A DNA stretch of 64,000 bases, taken from positions 1 to 64,000 of the forward strand of contig CAKSYX010000009.1 of NCBI GenBank assembly GCA_934525065.1, written 5' to 3'. The DNA is from an uncultured Eubacteriales bacterium (GTDB lineage: Bacteria; Bacillota; Clostridia; Oscillospirales; Acutalibacteraceae). Below, piece after piece: positions 24,466 to 34,009 of the stretch. Within the stretch, counting starts at the first letter, position 1. Each line of letters starts with the position of its first letter. The translations under genes and the position numbers were made by a program. The notes beneath the pieces were generated by a model. It was not told where the DNA came from. It searched no databases and saw only the letters and a program-made list of their open reading frames with translations.

Positions 24466-26007
24466 TTATTTTGCGTCCGTAATTGAAATCAGACCGTTGA
24501 AAACGCCAACGTAGGCGCTGCCGTTCGGACCTATTGTAATCGGACCGTAGCTGTTGTTCCAGTTCCTTCCCGTTCCGGTGAAGACCTTATAGACAGTTTC
24601 GCCGGTTTCAAAGTCAATCGCGGTGAAGTACCAGGCAACAGCAGACTTCGGAATATCATCGTTCTGTTCTCTTGTGTAAAGATAGACAAGTCCGTTTCCG
24701 GCGGAAAGCTTCGGAACAACGGTGCAGGAGGCCTCTTTGCTCTCCCAAACAACTTCGCAGCCGGTGCAGTCTTCGTTCATGTCAATCCTTGTCACGCCCG
24801 GATAGCTCGTCGGGTCTTTAACAAGGAAGCCTGAGCCGGTTTCGGTGTAGTTGTTTTCAACAATGAATGAACGTCCGTGTGCAATGAGACTGTTTTCGCT
24901 GACGGAATATCCCTCGTCAAAAACAGGCTGAGTAACAATTGCTTCGCCGGTTTCTCGGTCATAGACAACAACGTTGACTCTTCCGTCGGCGTTGTCGGTG
25001 ATTGCGCAGAGCTTTCTCACCGAACCATCGGAGCACGGAACGTCAAGGAGAGTGGGCGTTGTTCCGCTTCCCTGGTTGATTGCGCCGGGCTTGAGCGTCG
25101 TTCCGCGGTCATATTCTGTTCGCCAGGTATATCGCGGCGTTTTGTTTTCGTCAAGGTCAAAGCGATACATCGCCGTGTCGGAAACAATATACATTCCGTC
25201 CTCGGCAACGGCAAAGCTGTTCTGAATCTCTTCGCCTTCAAGCTTTGTCATGCGGACTTCCTTTGTGTCCTTGTCAATTATTCCAACCTCGCCGGGACGG
25301 GTAACGAACCAAATGTTGCCCTCCCAGTCGGGAACTGCATCCGTGATGAACGAGCCTTCGGGAAGATACGGCATGAGGTCATACTCCTCTTCAACGACCC
25401 ATTCACATTTTCCGTCCGTTTCGTCAGCGCGGAAGATTTGAACAACGTTGTCCGAATTGCCGATTATCGGCCTGTCGCCGTCAAGAAGGTGGCAGTATGC
25501 GCCGCCTGAGGTGTCGTTTGAAATTACGTCAAAGTTGAGCGTTTTGAAAAACTCTCTCGTTGACGCACGCTGCGGAAGCCTTGTTTCGGCCAGAATTTCA
25601 AGTGTATCTGCGTCAAGGAGAAGAAGGCGGAAGCCGACAACGTTGCCACTGATGCACATGATCCTGCCCTTGCTGTCAAACATAAGCGTTGCAACAAGGC
25701 CGCCGAAAACGTTCATTGAACGCGATTTTACAACCGGATCAATGCCGAGCGGGCCGGAATAGTCATATGTTCCGGTGTTATACGAATTGCCGTGCATTCC
25801 GTTGCCGCCTTCTTTTGCAAGAAGCGGATGCTGCGGAACGCTGACGCTGCTCAGCGGCTTGCTCTGCGCCGCCTGTCCGTAATATGCCGGGCAGAAGCGC
25901 GAAATCAGCGGTTGACGGATTGCACCGCCGGGGCTGAGAAAGAGCATTAAAAAGGCCGAGAGCGCAGAAATGATTTTCAAAAATGCGCCGGAAAAGAATG
26001 ATTTCAT
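24466..26007 (-). CDS. Secreted beta-propeller (PQQ/WD40-like) protein
   Basis: 513 residues. An N-terminal signal or anchor (residues 9-27, ISALSAFLMLFLSPG) precedes a long all-beta region. Repeated units of the form DADTLEILAE, DKDTKEVRM, DRETGEAIV and DFETGETVYK mark successive propeller blades. No catalytic motif was found; binding or sensing at the cell surface is likely. It lies 35 bases after the purple-acid-phosphatase-like gene on the same strand, so they probably form a two-gene operon. Confidence 0.72.
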   Translation of the reverse strand: MKSFFSGAFLKIISALSAFLMLFLSPGGAIRQPLISRFCPAYYGQAAQSKPLSSVSVPQHPLLAKEGGNGMHGNSYNTGTYDYSGPLGIDPVVKSRSMNVFGGLVATLMFDSKGRIMCISGNVVGFRLLLLDADTLEILAETRLPQRASTREFFKTLNFDVISNDTSGGAYCHLLDGDRPIIGNSDNVVQIFRADETDGKCEWVVEEEYDLMPYLPEGSFITDAVPDWEGNIWFVTRPGEVGIIDKDTKEVRMTKLEGEEIQNSFAVAEDGMYIVSDTAMYRFDLDENKTPRYTWRTEYDRGTTLKPGAINQGSGTTPTLLDVPCSDGSVRKLCAITDNADGRVNVVVYDRETGEAIVTQPVFDEGYSVSENSLIAHGRSFIVENNYTETGSGFLVKDPTSYPGVTRIDMNEDCTGCEVVWESKEASCTVVPKLSAGNGLVYLYTREQNDDIPKSAVAWYFTAIDFETGETVYKVFTGTGRNWNNSYGPITIGPNGSAYVGVFNGLISITDAK

Positions 26008-26042
26008 TGGTTTTCTCCTTTCAAATTTGCAGCGATTTTATT

Positions 26043-27539
26043 TTAAAACGTTCCGTCCTTAAAATATGACATCAGAATTTCCGGCAGAGCCTTGAGGAAA
26101 GTCGGAAGCCACTGCACAACGGAATAATAGGCAAGCTTCAGGAAGGACGGAACAGCCTTCACCGCGTAATCAAGGCCACCGGTCTTGTTTTCTCCGTCAA
26201 AGGTCGGGGTATTCAGCCCTGTTTCCTTTTCAAGGGTGAGAGAGTCAATTTTTGTCACAACGTCGTTTCCGTTTTCGTCCTTTTCGTCTGCGAGGATATA
26301 TGAATCAAGCGTAAGGACGCCGCCGTCAATTGAAATATTGTTGAAGCAGCCGCCGACGTTTTCTTTTCTCGTGCTGTTCCAGTCGGTACCGTTCCAATAG
26401 TTTGCGTAGCCGTCCTTCTGAACACAGAGCGCATCAATGAATTCCGTCCTGAGGAAGGAGTCCGCAAGGAACGGGCGAATCTGATAACGTTTTGCGCCGG
26501 CCGTTCCGGAAAGGACATAGGTCGTTCCGTTTTCGTTCAGGCTGTTTGCCGTGAGCTTTTTTGTGCGCAGATACATATGGTCGTGGCCGGAGAAAACGAT
26601 GTCTGCGTTTCCTTCGTCAAGCACTTTTGAAAGAGACTGCTGAAGATAAAGCGCATCCGGCCATTTTCCGTCCTTGCCGAGAGTATAGGGTGATTTATGC
26701 ATGAAAACTATTTTCCAATCCCTGTCGGTTGAAGCAAGGTCGTTTTTGAGCCACTCAAGCTGAGAAATGGAGAGCGAAAGCAGGTCGTTGGTGTTGAGCA
26801 CGGAGAAATGAGCATTGCCGTAATCGAAGGAATAGTTCACGCCGTTGAGCGTTTGAACGCTTTCACAGGTGTCAAGGTTGAACATATTGTCAAACCAATG
26901 CCAAACGCCGAGGCCGTCATGGTTGCCGGCAACGGGAGCGATTGTATAATTGCGGTTGAGTGGGGCAAAAACCTCATCATAAAGATTCCATTCTTCGTTG
27001 GTGCTGTCGTTGGTGAAGTCGCCGAGGTTGGCAACGAAGTCTGCGTTTTTGTTCTGCTCAAGAGCCTTTTTGAGCACCGCCGCGCCGACTTCAAAATTTT
27101 CACGCGAGGAGGACTGAACGTCTGCAATTGCAATGAAGCTCAGGCGGCTGTCGCCGTCATCGGTTCTGAAGGAGCCTGCTTCGGAACGGACGCTGTCGTT
27201 TCCCACCGTGTAGGTGTACTCGGTTCCGCTTTCAAGGCCTGAAACCGTCACCTTGTGCATATATGAGCCCTTCCATTCCTTGCAGACGGGCTCTGAGAAC
27301 GCGAGGGAAGCCGAAACGTCAATTCCGTTTTTGAAAATTTTCACAACGGAAGAGGTTTCGCTTTTTGTGTACCAGCAAAAGCCCCTTTGCTCAGCGGCAT
27401 TGCCGTTGACGCTCACGCTGAGCCTTGAAACGGAAAAGTCTCCTTCTCCGGCAAAGGCCACGGCCGAAGCAGAGCACAAAAGCGCAAGGCAGAGCAGGAG
27501 CGTAAGAATTGAACGCGCAAGTTTTTTCATAGTCAACAT
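26043..27539 (-). CDS. Secreted purple acid phosphatase-like metallophosphoesterase
   Basis: 498 residues. Signal peptide (KKLARSILTLLLCLALLCSASAVAFA region), an N-terminal fibronectin-like domain (about 30-120, with LESGTEYTYTVG), then the phosphoesterase core: ADVQ, GDFTND, GNHDG, a His in MHKSPY, and SGHDHMYLR. This domain order is that of purple acid phosphatases. Start at ATG 27539 (GAAAGGAAGAAG upstream); ATG 27530, three codons later, is a possible alternative. It likely hydrolyses phosphate esters outside the cell. First gene of an operon with the propeller protein. Confidence 0.85.
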   Translation of the reverse strand: MLTMKKLARSILTLLLCLALLCSASAVAFAGEGDFSVSRLSVSVNGNAAEQRGFCWYTKSETSSVVKIFKNGIDVSASLAFSEPVCKEWKGSYMHKVTVSGLESGTEYTYTVGNDSVRSEAGSFRTDDGDSRLSFIAIADVQSSSRENFEVGAAVLKKALEQNKNADFVANLGDFTNDSTNEEWNLYDEVFAPLNRNYTIAPVAGNHDGLGVWHWFDNMFNLDTCESVQTLNGVNYSFDYGNAHFSVLNTNDLLSLSISQLEWLKNDLASTDRDWKIVFMHKSPYTLGKDGKWPDALYLQQSLSKVLDEGNADIVFSGHDHMYLRTKKLTANSLNENGTTYVLSGTAGAKRYQIRPFLADSFLRTEFIDALCVQKDGYANYWNGTDWNSTRKENVGGCFNNISIDGGVLTLDSYILADEKDENGNDVVTKIDSLTLEKETGLNTPTFDGENKTGGLDYAVKAVPSFLKLAYYSVVQWLPTFLKALPEILMSYFKDGTF

Positions 27540-27606
27540 CTTCTTCCTTTCTTCGCGGAGTTTTTGAACGGCCTTTGCCGCCAAAAACTCCCAAATATAC
27601 ATTGTA

Positions 27607-27635
27607 AGTATAGCTTTTCTTGACGTGAAAGTCAA
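27607..27635 (-). promoter_or_regulatory. Promoter of the purple-acid-phosphatase-like gene
   Basis: On the minus strand TTGACT (27635-27630), 17-base spacer, TATACT (27612-27607). Confidence 0.72.
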
Positions 27636-27705
27636 TTAAAAAACTGTTAACCGAGCTGTCGGAATTTGTCTTTTTCCGTCAAACGGCTGCCGCTTAATAA
27701 AACGG

Positions 27706-27734
27706 TTGCCAATTTTGCAGCGGTATAGTATAAT
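27706..27734 (+). promoter_or_regulatory. Promoter of the acyltransferase operon
   Basis: TTGCCA (27706-27711), 17-base spacer, TATAAT (27729-27734). About 190 bases of leader follow before the start codon; it holds a GGGCGG/CCGCGCCC hairpin (27837-27859) but no ORF or known riboswitch that I can recognise. Confidence 0.65.
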
Positions 27735-27929
27735 ACTTGATAAGTGCATCCCGAAGCGGTCTTTTTAAACACAGATCAAACGCGAAAAATCAAGCTGCTT
27801 TGTTTTTCAAAATCGCAACATCGCAGATTTTGAGACGGGCGGGATTTATCGCCGCGCCCTTGCACGGCTGCAGCGCGGAGCGTTGTGATTTGTTTGTATG
27901 ATATTTTCAACCGGGGAGGTTATGGCAGT

Positions 27930-29198
27930 ATGGCAAAAGGCAACTTTGAATGGTTCAGGCTCGACAACGCCGCAAAAATTTTTCCCGGACAAAACTCCGA
28001 CGGCTGGTCGAACGTTTTCAGAATCGGCGTTCAGCTGAAGGAAGAGGTTGACCCCGGGCTTTTGAAAACCGCTTTGCGCCGCGTTCTGGTGCGAATTCCG
28101 TGCTTTGATGTTCGGATAAGGGCGGGCTTTTTCTGGTATTACTTTGAACATAACCCGAATGAACCGCTCGTTCTTGAGGACGTTAAAAACATCTGCTACC
28201 GCGTAAAATTCCGCGAAAACTCCGGCTACCTTTTCAGGGTATTTTATCATTCGGACAGAATTTCCGTTGACTTTTTTCATGCCCTTTCGGACGGCTACGG
28301 CGGTGCGGTTTTTGTTTCAACGCTCACGGCGGAATACCTGCGTCTTAAAGGATACGAAATTCCGTGCGGAAAAATGGTGCTCGACCTTTCAGCCGAACCG
28401 ACGCGCGACGAAATGCTTGACGCATACACGCGCTTTGCCTCCTCAAAGGCTTCCTATAACCGCCGTGACAAAGCTGTCTACCACGCCGTCGGAACAAAAG
28501 AGGGAAAGCACCTTTGCAATTATACGGTCGGCATAATGTCCTTCAAGCAGGTGCATGAAATTTCAAAACGCTACGGTGTAACGGTCACGGAGCTTTTTGC
28601 CGCCATGCTTATGGATATCCATTACAGGAAGCAGAAGGCCGAGCGCAAAAAGCAGCGCGAGGTCTCCGTTCAGATACCCGTGAACCTGAGGAAATTCTTT
28701 CCGACCGGGACACTGCGCAACTTTGTTTTGTGTTTGCGCGTCAAAATAAATCCAAAAATGGGAGAATACAGCTTTGAAGAGCTTTTGAAGCTCGTTTCGC
28801 TCCAGCTCAGGCTTGTCAACGACGAAAAAACCGTTAATTCAATGATGACGCAGAATTTGAAGATTGAAAGGAATCCGTTTGCAAAATTCTTTCCTCTGTT
28901 CGTCAAAAATCTCTCCGTCGGGCTGACCTTCCTTCTGACCGGGGAGCAGACGACCTCCGCGCTCATTTCAAACCTCGGCCCGGTTGCCATTCCGCAGGAA
29001 ATGGAAAAGCATATTGAAAAATATCTCTTCTTCACCGGTCCGGGCAAGCTCAACGGCGCGCGCTGCGGAGTGATTACGATGGGCGACAAGCTGGTTTTCA
29101 CCTTTTCAAACTGTTACAGTCAGAGCGACATTGAACGCGAGTTTTTCACAAGGCTCGTGAAAATGGGCGTTCACGTCAAAATTGAAAGCAACCGTTGA
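27930..29198 (+). CDS. Condensation/alcohol acetyltransferase-like CoA-dependent acyltransferase
   Basis: 422 residues. The acyltransferase catalytic motif HxxxDG appears as HALSDG (FFHALSDGYGG) about 110 residues in, with a C-terminal GVITMGDKLVFTFS region similar to the family's second conserved block. Such proteins transfer acyl groups from CoA or carrier proteins to alcohols or amines. ATG 27930 follows CGGGGAGG. The DUF6320-like membrane protein 46 bases downstream is probably its partner. Substrate unknown. Confidence 0.7.
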   Translation: MAKGNFEWFRLDNAAKIFPGQNSDGWSNVFRIGVQLKEEVDPGLLKTALRRVLVRIPCFDVRIRAGFFWYYFEHNPNEPLVLEDVKNICYRVKFRENSGYLFRVFYHSDRISVDFFHALSDGYGGAVFVSTLTAEYLRLKGYEIPCGKMVLDLSAEPTRDEMLDAYTRFASSKASYNRRDKAVYHAVGTKEGKHLCNYTVGIMSFKQVHEISKRYGVTVTELFAAMLMDIHYRKQKAERKKQREVSVQIPVNLRKFFPTGTLRNFVLCLRVKINPKMGEYSFEELLKLVSLQLRLVNDEKTVNSMMTQNLKIERNPFAKFFPLFVKNLSVGLTFLLTGEQTTSALISNLGPVAIPQEMEKHIEKYLFFTGPGKLNGARCGVITMGDKLVFTFSNCYSQSDIEREFFTRLVKMGVHVKIESNR

Positions 29199-29244
29199 GT
29201 TCGAATCCCTTCAGCCTGACCTTAAAAGGAGGTTCTGAAAGTTA

Positions 29245-29964
29245 ATGTCATACTGTGTAAACTGCGGCGTTGAGCTTGATAAGAGCGCAAAAAAATGCGC
29301 TCTTTGCGGAACACGCGTAATAAACCCGAACGAGCCGAAAAAAGACGTTGAGGAGGCACCGACACCGTTTTCCGAAACGCCGTTCATTCCGGCCCCGCTC
29401 AAGCGACGCTTTGTGGCCTATATTATCACCGTTGTGATGCTCATTCCGAACATCGTCTGCACACTTGTGAACGCTGCCTTTTTCAGGAAGGGCTTCTGGT
29501 CGTTTTACGTCAGCGCAACGTGCCTGCTGCTTTGGGTGGTCTTTGTTTTTCCGTTTTACACAAAAAAGTTGCGGCCATATCTTATGTGGGCTTTTGATAC
29601 CTTTTCCGTCTGCGCCTACGTTTTCTTTTTCTTTGCGATGGGGCATGACAGCGGAGAAAAAAGCTGGTATCTGAGCACCGCTTTGCCGATAATTCTTTCT
29701 TTTTCGGCTGTTGTTCTGTTTTATATCTTTTGGTGCAGACGCAAAAAACGCCATTGGGTGCTCAAGTTTATGCTGATAACGGCCGACGCTGCGCTGATTT
29801 CCTTTGCCGCGGGGCTTATTCTTGATGTCGGCTACGGGCTTGAAAACGCCTTTCCGGTCGGCGCAATAATTTCGGTTTCCTGCGCTGTTCTGGTTTGCTT
29901 TCTTGCCTATTGCTACCGCAGTCGCCATATGCGCGCGTGGCTTTCAAAAAGATTTTTCGTTTGA
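29245..29964 (+). CDS. Zinc-ribbon membrane protein (DUF6320-like)
   Basis: 239 residues. An N-terminal zinc ribbon (CVNCG at 4-8, CALCG at about 18-22) is followed by a Pro-rich linker and six hydrophobic segments. The order resembles the DUF6320 family as I recall it, often found beside alcohol-acetyltransferase-like genes, as here. The start is ATG after AAAGGAGG. It is nine bases ahead of recQ, so all three genes may share a transcript. No enzymatic motif seen. Confidence 0.65.
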   Translation: MSYCVNCGVELDKSAKKCALCGTRVINPNEPKKDVEEAPTPFSETPFIPAPLKRRFVAYIITVVMLIPNIVCTLVNAAFFRKGFWSFYVSATCLLLWVVFVFPFYTKKLRPYLMWAFDTFSVCAYVFFFFAMGHDSGEKSWYLSTALPIILSFSAVVLFYIFWCRRKKRHWVLKFMLITADAALISFAAGLILDVGYGLENAFPVGAIISVSCAVLVCFLAYCYRSRHMRAWLSKRFFV

Positions 29965-29972
29965 GGTAATTC

Positions 29973-31763
29973 ATGGATAAATACACCGCTCTGGAACGTT
30001 TTTTCGGCTATAAGACCTTCCGCGAGGGTCAGGAGGAGCTGATTGACAGCATCATCTCCGGGCGCGACACACTCGGAGTTATGCCGACAGGCGCAGGAAA
30101 ATCAATTTGCTTTCAGCTTCCGGCTCTGCTTTTGCCGGGAGTCACGATTGTTGTTTCTCCGCTCATTTCGCTGATGAAGGACCAGGTCACGGCTCTTCTT
30201 CAAAACGGGATTCCGGCGGCCTTCATCAACCGTTCAATGACCGATGAGGAAATTCGTCAAAGCTACCGCGCCGCCTTGCGCGGAGAGTATAAGCTCATTT
30301 ATGTTGCGCCGGAGCGTATTCTTTCAAAGGGATTTCTTGAAATTTGCCGGATGATTGAAATTTCGCTTGTCTGCGTTGATGAGGCGCACTGCGTTTCTCA
30401 ATGGGGACACGATTTCCGTCCGAGCTACCTTGAAATTACAAAATTTGTTGAACAGCTTGAAAAAAGACCCGTTGTCTGCGCCTTTACCGCAACGGCAACC
30501 GTCAGGGTCAGGAAAGACATTGAAAAGCTTTTAAAGCTCAAACGTCCCTTTGTTTCGGTTCTCGGCTTCGACCGCCCGAATCTTTACTTTGAAGTTGTCA
30601 AGCCCCCGAACAAGCTCGTTGCCCTGAGAAGATATCTTGACCTTTTCTCCGGCAAAAGCGGAATCGTCTACTGCTCTTCGCGCAAAAAGGTTGACGAGCT
30701 TTTTGACGTTCTTTGGGCCGAAGGCTACAGCGTAACAAAATATCACGCCGGCCTTTACCGCCAGACAAGAAGAAAAAACCAGGAGCTTTTCATAAGTGAC
30801 GAAAGAAAGGTTGTTGTTGCAACCAACGCCTTCGGAATGGGTATTGACAAAAGCGACGTTTCTTTTGTGATTCACTATAATATGCCCGGCGACATCGAAA
30901 GCTACTATCAGGAGGCCGGAAGAGCCGGACGCGACGGCAGCGAGGCGTACTGCGTTTTGCTTTACGGCCGCGAGGATATTTTGATCCAGCGCTATTTTAT
31001 TGACCGCCCGGAGGAAAACGAAGAGCTATCGCGCTTTGAAGCGGAAAGGCTGAGGAAACAGCGGCTTGAAAAGCTCGGCGCAATAATAGACTACTGCGAA
31101 TGCGGCGGCTGTCTGCGTGTTTATATGCTACGCTATTTCGGCGAAAGGCCGAAGGAAAGGTGTCAAAACTGTTCGCGCTGCTGCGGAGAAATTCACTCTG
31201 TTGACATCACCCTTGAAGCGCAGAAAATTCTCTCCTGCGTTGCAAGGGTAAAAGAGCGCGAAGGCGCAGAAATTGTTGCCGCCGTTTTGAAGGGTGAAAG
31301 AACCGCCTACATAGAAGAGCACGGCTATGACCGCCTTTCAACCTTCGGTCTGCTTTCCTCCGATGCAAAAAGTGTTATAGAAGACCTTATAACCTATCTG
31401 CTCTCCTGCGGCTGTTTGAGGGAGGGCGAAGGAAAAACGCTTTGCCTAACGGAAACGGCGCGCGCCGTCCTTTTCTCTTCGCGGCACATAAGACGCCGTG
31501 AAGCGGCAAAACGGCCGCAGGCAAAGTCCTTTGTGGTTGACGAAAGGCTGCTGCTGCGCCTTCGCTCGCTGAGGAAGGTCATCGCCAAGCGCGAAAGCGT
31601 CCCGGCGTTCACCGTTTTCACCGACGCAACCTTGCGCCAGATGGCGGCAATCAAGCCGAAAACGGAAAGTGAAATGCTTTCGGTTCCCGGCGTTGCGGCA
31701 AATAAAATGAAAAAATACGGCTCTGCTTTTCTGAAGCTGATTTGCGAAAACGCCGAAGGCTGA
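29973..31763 (+). CDS. recQ: ATP-dependent DNA helicase RecQ
   Basis: 596 residues. Walker A is GAGKSICFQLPAL, the DEAH box DEAHCVSQWGHDFRP, and motif VI QEAGRAGRDG. The RecQ-Ct zinc cluster follows (CECGGC...CQNCSRC, about residues 375-405), then a winged helix and a C-terminal HRDC domain (about 525-590). It unwinds DNA 3' to 5' in recombination repair and fork restart. The recJ gene, whose product often works with RecQ, follows after its own promoter. Confidence 0.94.
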   Translation: MDKYTALERFFGYKTFREGQEELIDSIISGRDTLGVMPTGAGKSICFQLPALLLPGVTIVVSPLISLMKDQVTALLQNGIPAAFINRSMTDEEIRQSYRAALRGEYKLIYVAPERILSKGFLEICRMIEISLVCVDEAHCVSQWGHDFRPSYLEITKFVEQLEKRPVVCAFTATATVRVRKDIEKLLKLKRPFVSVLGFDRPNLYFEVVKPPNKLVALRRYLDLFSGKSGIVYCSSRKKVDELFDVLWAEGYSVTKYHAGLYRQTRRKNQELFISDERKVVVATNAFGMGIDKSDVSFVIHYNMPGDIESYYQEAGRAGRDGSEAYCVLLYGREDILIQRYFIDRPEENEELSRFEAERLRKQRLEKLGAIIDYCECGGCLRVYMLRYFGERPKERCQNCSRCCGEIHSVDITLEAQKILSCVARVKEREGAEIVAAVLKGERTAYIEEHGYDRLSTFGLLSSDAKSVIEDLITYLLSCGCLREGEGKTLCLTETARAVLFSSRHIRRREAAKRPQAKSFVVDERLLLRLRSLRKVIAKRESVPAFTVFTDATLRQMAAIKPKTESEMLSVPGVAANKMKKYGSAFLKLICENAEG

Positions 31764-31806
31764 AAACCGTAGCTTTCGGCTGTGCGCTCAATTATACCGG
31801 CAATGC

Positions 31807-31835
31807 TTGAAAGCAGAACCTGATTATGGTATAAT
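31807..31835 (+). promoter_or_regulatory. Promoter of recJ
   Basis: TTGAAA (31807-31812), 17-base spacer, TATAAT (31830-31835). Confidence 0.72.
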
Positions 31836-31964
31836 AATCTTTTGTAATACCGCCCGAAGCAGTGCAATTAAGTGCCTCGGAAAATGTTGTGCAATGCCGG
31901 TTTGCCCGTTTTTTGCGGCGGCGAAGCATGGCGTGACGATTTTTTGAGAAAGGAGCAAAAGCCG

Positions 31965-33995
31965 ATGCCCAGAAAAAAATGGTATATACCGCGCCTTGAC
32001 AAGGAAAAAGCAAGCCTGCTTTCCGCAGAAAACGGCATTGACCCCTTTGCGGCGCTTTTGCTCGTTTCAAGGGGAATAACCGAAAAAGATCAGGTTGACG
32101 CGTTCTTTGCGCCCGATGCGGCTCTTTGCGACCCGTTTTCAATCAAGGACATGGATAAGGCGGTCGAAAGGATAAACGCCGCGCTCGACAACGGCGAAAA
32201 AATCGCGGTCTACGGCGATTATGACGCAGACGGCGTGACCGCTTCTTCGGTTCTTTATCTCTATTTTGAAATGCTCGGCGCGGATGTGATTTGCTATATT
32301 CCCGACCGCGAAAGTGAAGGCTATGGGCTTAATATAAAAGCAATTGATGCCTTCAAGGATGAGGGGGTTGGCCTCATCGTTACTGTTGACAACGGAATTT
32401 CCGCAATCAAAGAGGCCGAACATATCAAAGAGCTCGGCATGGGGCTGGTTGTCACAGACCACCACAAGGTTGCCTCGCGCCTCCCCGTTGCCGATGCCGT
32501 TGTTGACCCGCACCGCGAGGATGATACCTGCGCTTTTGAAGACTGGGCAGGGGTCGGCGTTGCGTTCAAGCTTATCTGCGCGCTTTCCGAAGGAGAGAGT
32601 GAGGATGTTCTTGAAATGTTCTGCGACCTTATCGCAGTCGGAACAATTGCCGATATCGTACCCATAACGGGAGAAAATCGAACGATCGTCCGCCGCGGCG
32701 TCAAAAAAATCAACTCAGGCGAAAATATAGGTCTGCGTGCGCTGAAGGCGGTTTCCGGGAATGCCGAGCGCTGCCTTTCTTCAAATTCGATCGCTTTTTC
32801 GCTCGTTCCGAGGGTCAACGCCGCCGGAAGGCTTGAAAAGGCCGAAAAGGCGTTTGAACTTCTCACCTGCCAAAGCGAGGAACGCGCAGAAGAAATTGCG
32901 CGCGAAATTGACGCAGACAACGCCGCAAGGCAGGAGCTTGAACAAAATATCACCCGCGAAGTGAACAAGCAGCTCCTTTCAGAACCGGAAAGAGCCTTTG
33001 ACCGCGTCCTTGTTTTTGACGGCGAGGGCTGGCACGGCGGAGTTATCGGCATTGTTGCGGCGCGGTTCGTTGACCGCTTTTCAAGGCCGTGTATCGTGAT
33101 AACGAGCGACGGAGAAAACGCCAAAGGCTCCGGAAGGAGCATTGAAGGCTTTTCGCTTTACGACGCAATAAACAGCGTGAGCGACCTTCTGACCCATTTC
33201 GGCGGCCATCCGCTTGCCGCAGGCTTCGGAATTGCGGCAAAGGATATCCCCGAATTCAGAAGAAGGGTCAACGAATATGCACGCACGGTTCAGATGCCGT
33301 TTGCTGCGCTGAAGCTTGACTGCCGCCTGAAGCCGCAGTTCATTTCCGCCGACCTGCTTCCGCTCATTGAAAGCCTTGAGCCCTTCGGCGCGGGCAATCC
33401 GCAGCCGGTTTTCGGCCTTTTTGACATGACTGTTGCCTCTGTTCAGGCTCTCAGCGGCGGAAAGCACGTCAGGCTGAACCTTACGAAGGAAAACGCCAAT
33501 ATTACCGCGCTGAAGTTTTCGGCTCCGTTTGAAACGTTTCCATATCGCCGCGGTGACCGCGTTGACCTTGCCGTCAGGCTCGAAAAAAATGAATACATGG
33601 GTCAGACCAGAGTCAGCATATACATAAAAGATATCCGCATGGCCGGCACGGACGATGAAAAGTATCTTCGTTCCGTTCGCCTTTATGAAAAGCTAAGGCG
33701 CAAGGAAAGGGTCCGCCCGGAGCACGCCCGCCTTGCGGTGCCGGACCGCGCGTTCATTGCGCAGGTCTACCGTTTTCTCAAGGCAAACGGCGGCTTTTTC
33801 GGCGATACCGATATTCTCTGCTACCGACTCGGAGACGACGGTGGCAGCGCCTGCCGTGTGCTCATGAGCATTGACGTGCTCTGCGAGCTCGGCACACTCA
33901 AAAAAGAGGACGGCGCAATCTTTCTCGGCGATACCGAAAAAAAGGTCAGCCTCGGGGATTCAAAATTGATGGAATACCTTGAAAGTCTTGTATAA
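31965..33995 (+). CDS. recJ: Single-stranded-DNA-specific exonuclease RecJ
   Basis: 676 residues. DHH phosphoesterase motifs are in order: YGDYDADGVTASS, VDNGIS, VTDHHKV, and later GGHPLAAGFGI (DHHA1). The C-terminal part carries an OB fold and a Firmicute-type extension. It degrades single-stranded DNA 5' to 3' in repair. ATG 31965 after GAGAAAGGAG is chosen; the upstream in-frame residues from 31872 lack a ribosome binding site and match nothing. The stop is 14 bases before the RSH gene. Confidence 0.93.
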   Translation: MPRKKWYIPRLDKEKASLLSAENGIDPFAALLLVSRGITEKDQVDAFFAPDAALCDPFSIKDMDKAVERINAALDNGEKIAVYGDYDADGVTASSVLYLYFEMLGADVICYIPDRESEGYGLNIKAIDAFKDEGVGLIVTVDNGISAIKEAEHIKELGMGLVVTDHHKVASRLPVADAVVDPHREDDTCAFEDWAGVGVAFKLICALSEGESEDVLEMFCDLIAVGTIADIVPITGENRTIVRRGVKKINSGENIGLRALKAVSGNAERCLSSNSIAFSLVPRVNAAGRLEKAEKAFELLTCQSEERAEEIAREIDADNAARQELEQNITREVNKQLLSEPERAFDRVLVFDGEGWHGGVIGIVAARFVDRFSRPCIVITSDGENAKGSGRSIEGFSLYDAINSVSDLLTHFGGHPLAAGFGIAAKDIPEFRRRVNEYARTVQMPFAALKLDCRLKPQFISADLLPLIESLEPFGAGNPQPVFGLFDMTVASVQALSGGKHVRLNLTKENANITALKFSAPFETFPYRRGDRVDLAVRLEKNEYMGQTRVSIYIKDIRMAGTDDEKYLRSVRLYEKLRRKERVRPEHARLAVPDRAFIAQVYRFLKANGGFFGDTDILCYRLGDDGGSACRVLMSIDVLCELGTLKKEDGAIFLGDTEKKVSLGDSKLMEYLESLV

Positions 33996-34009
33996 AAGGA
34001 GGGTCAGAG

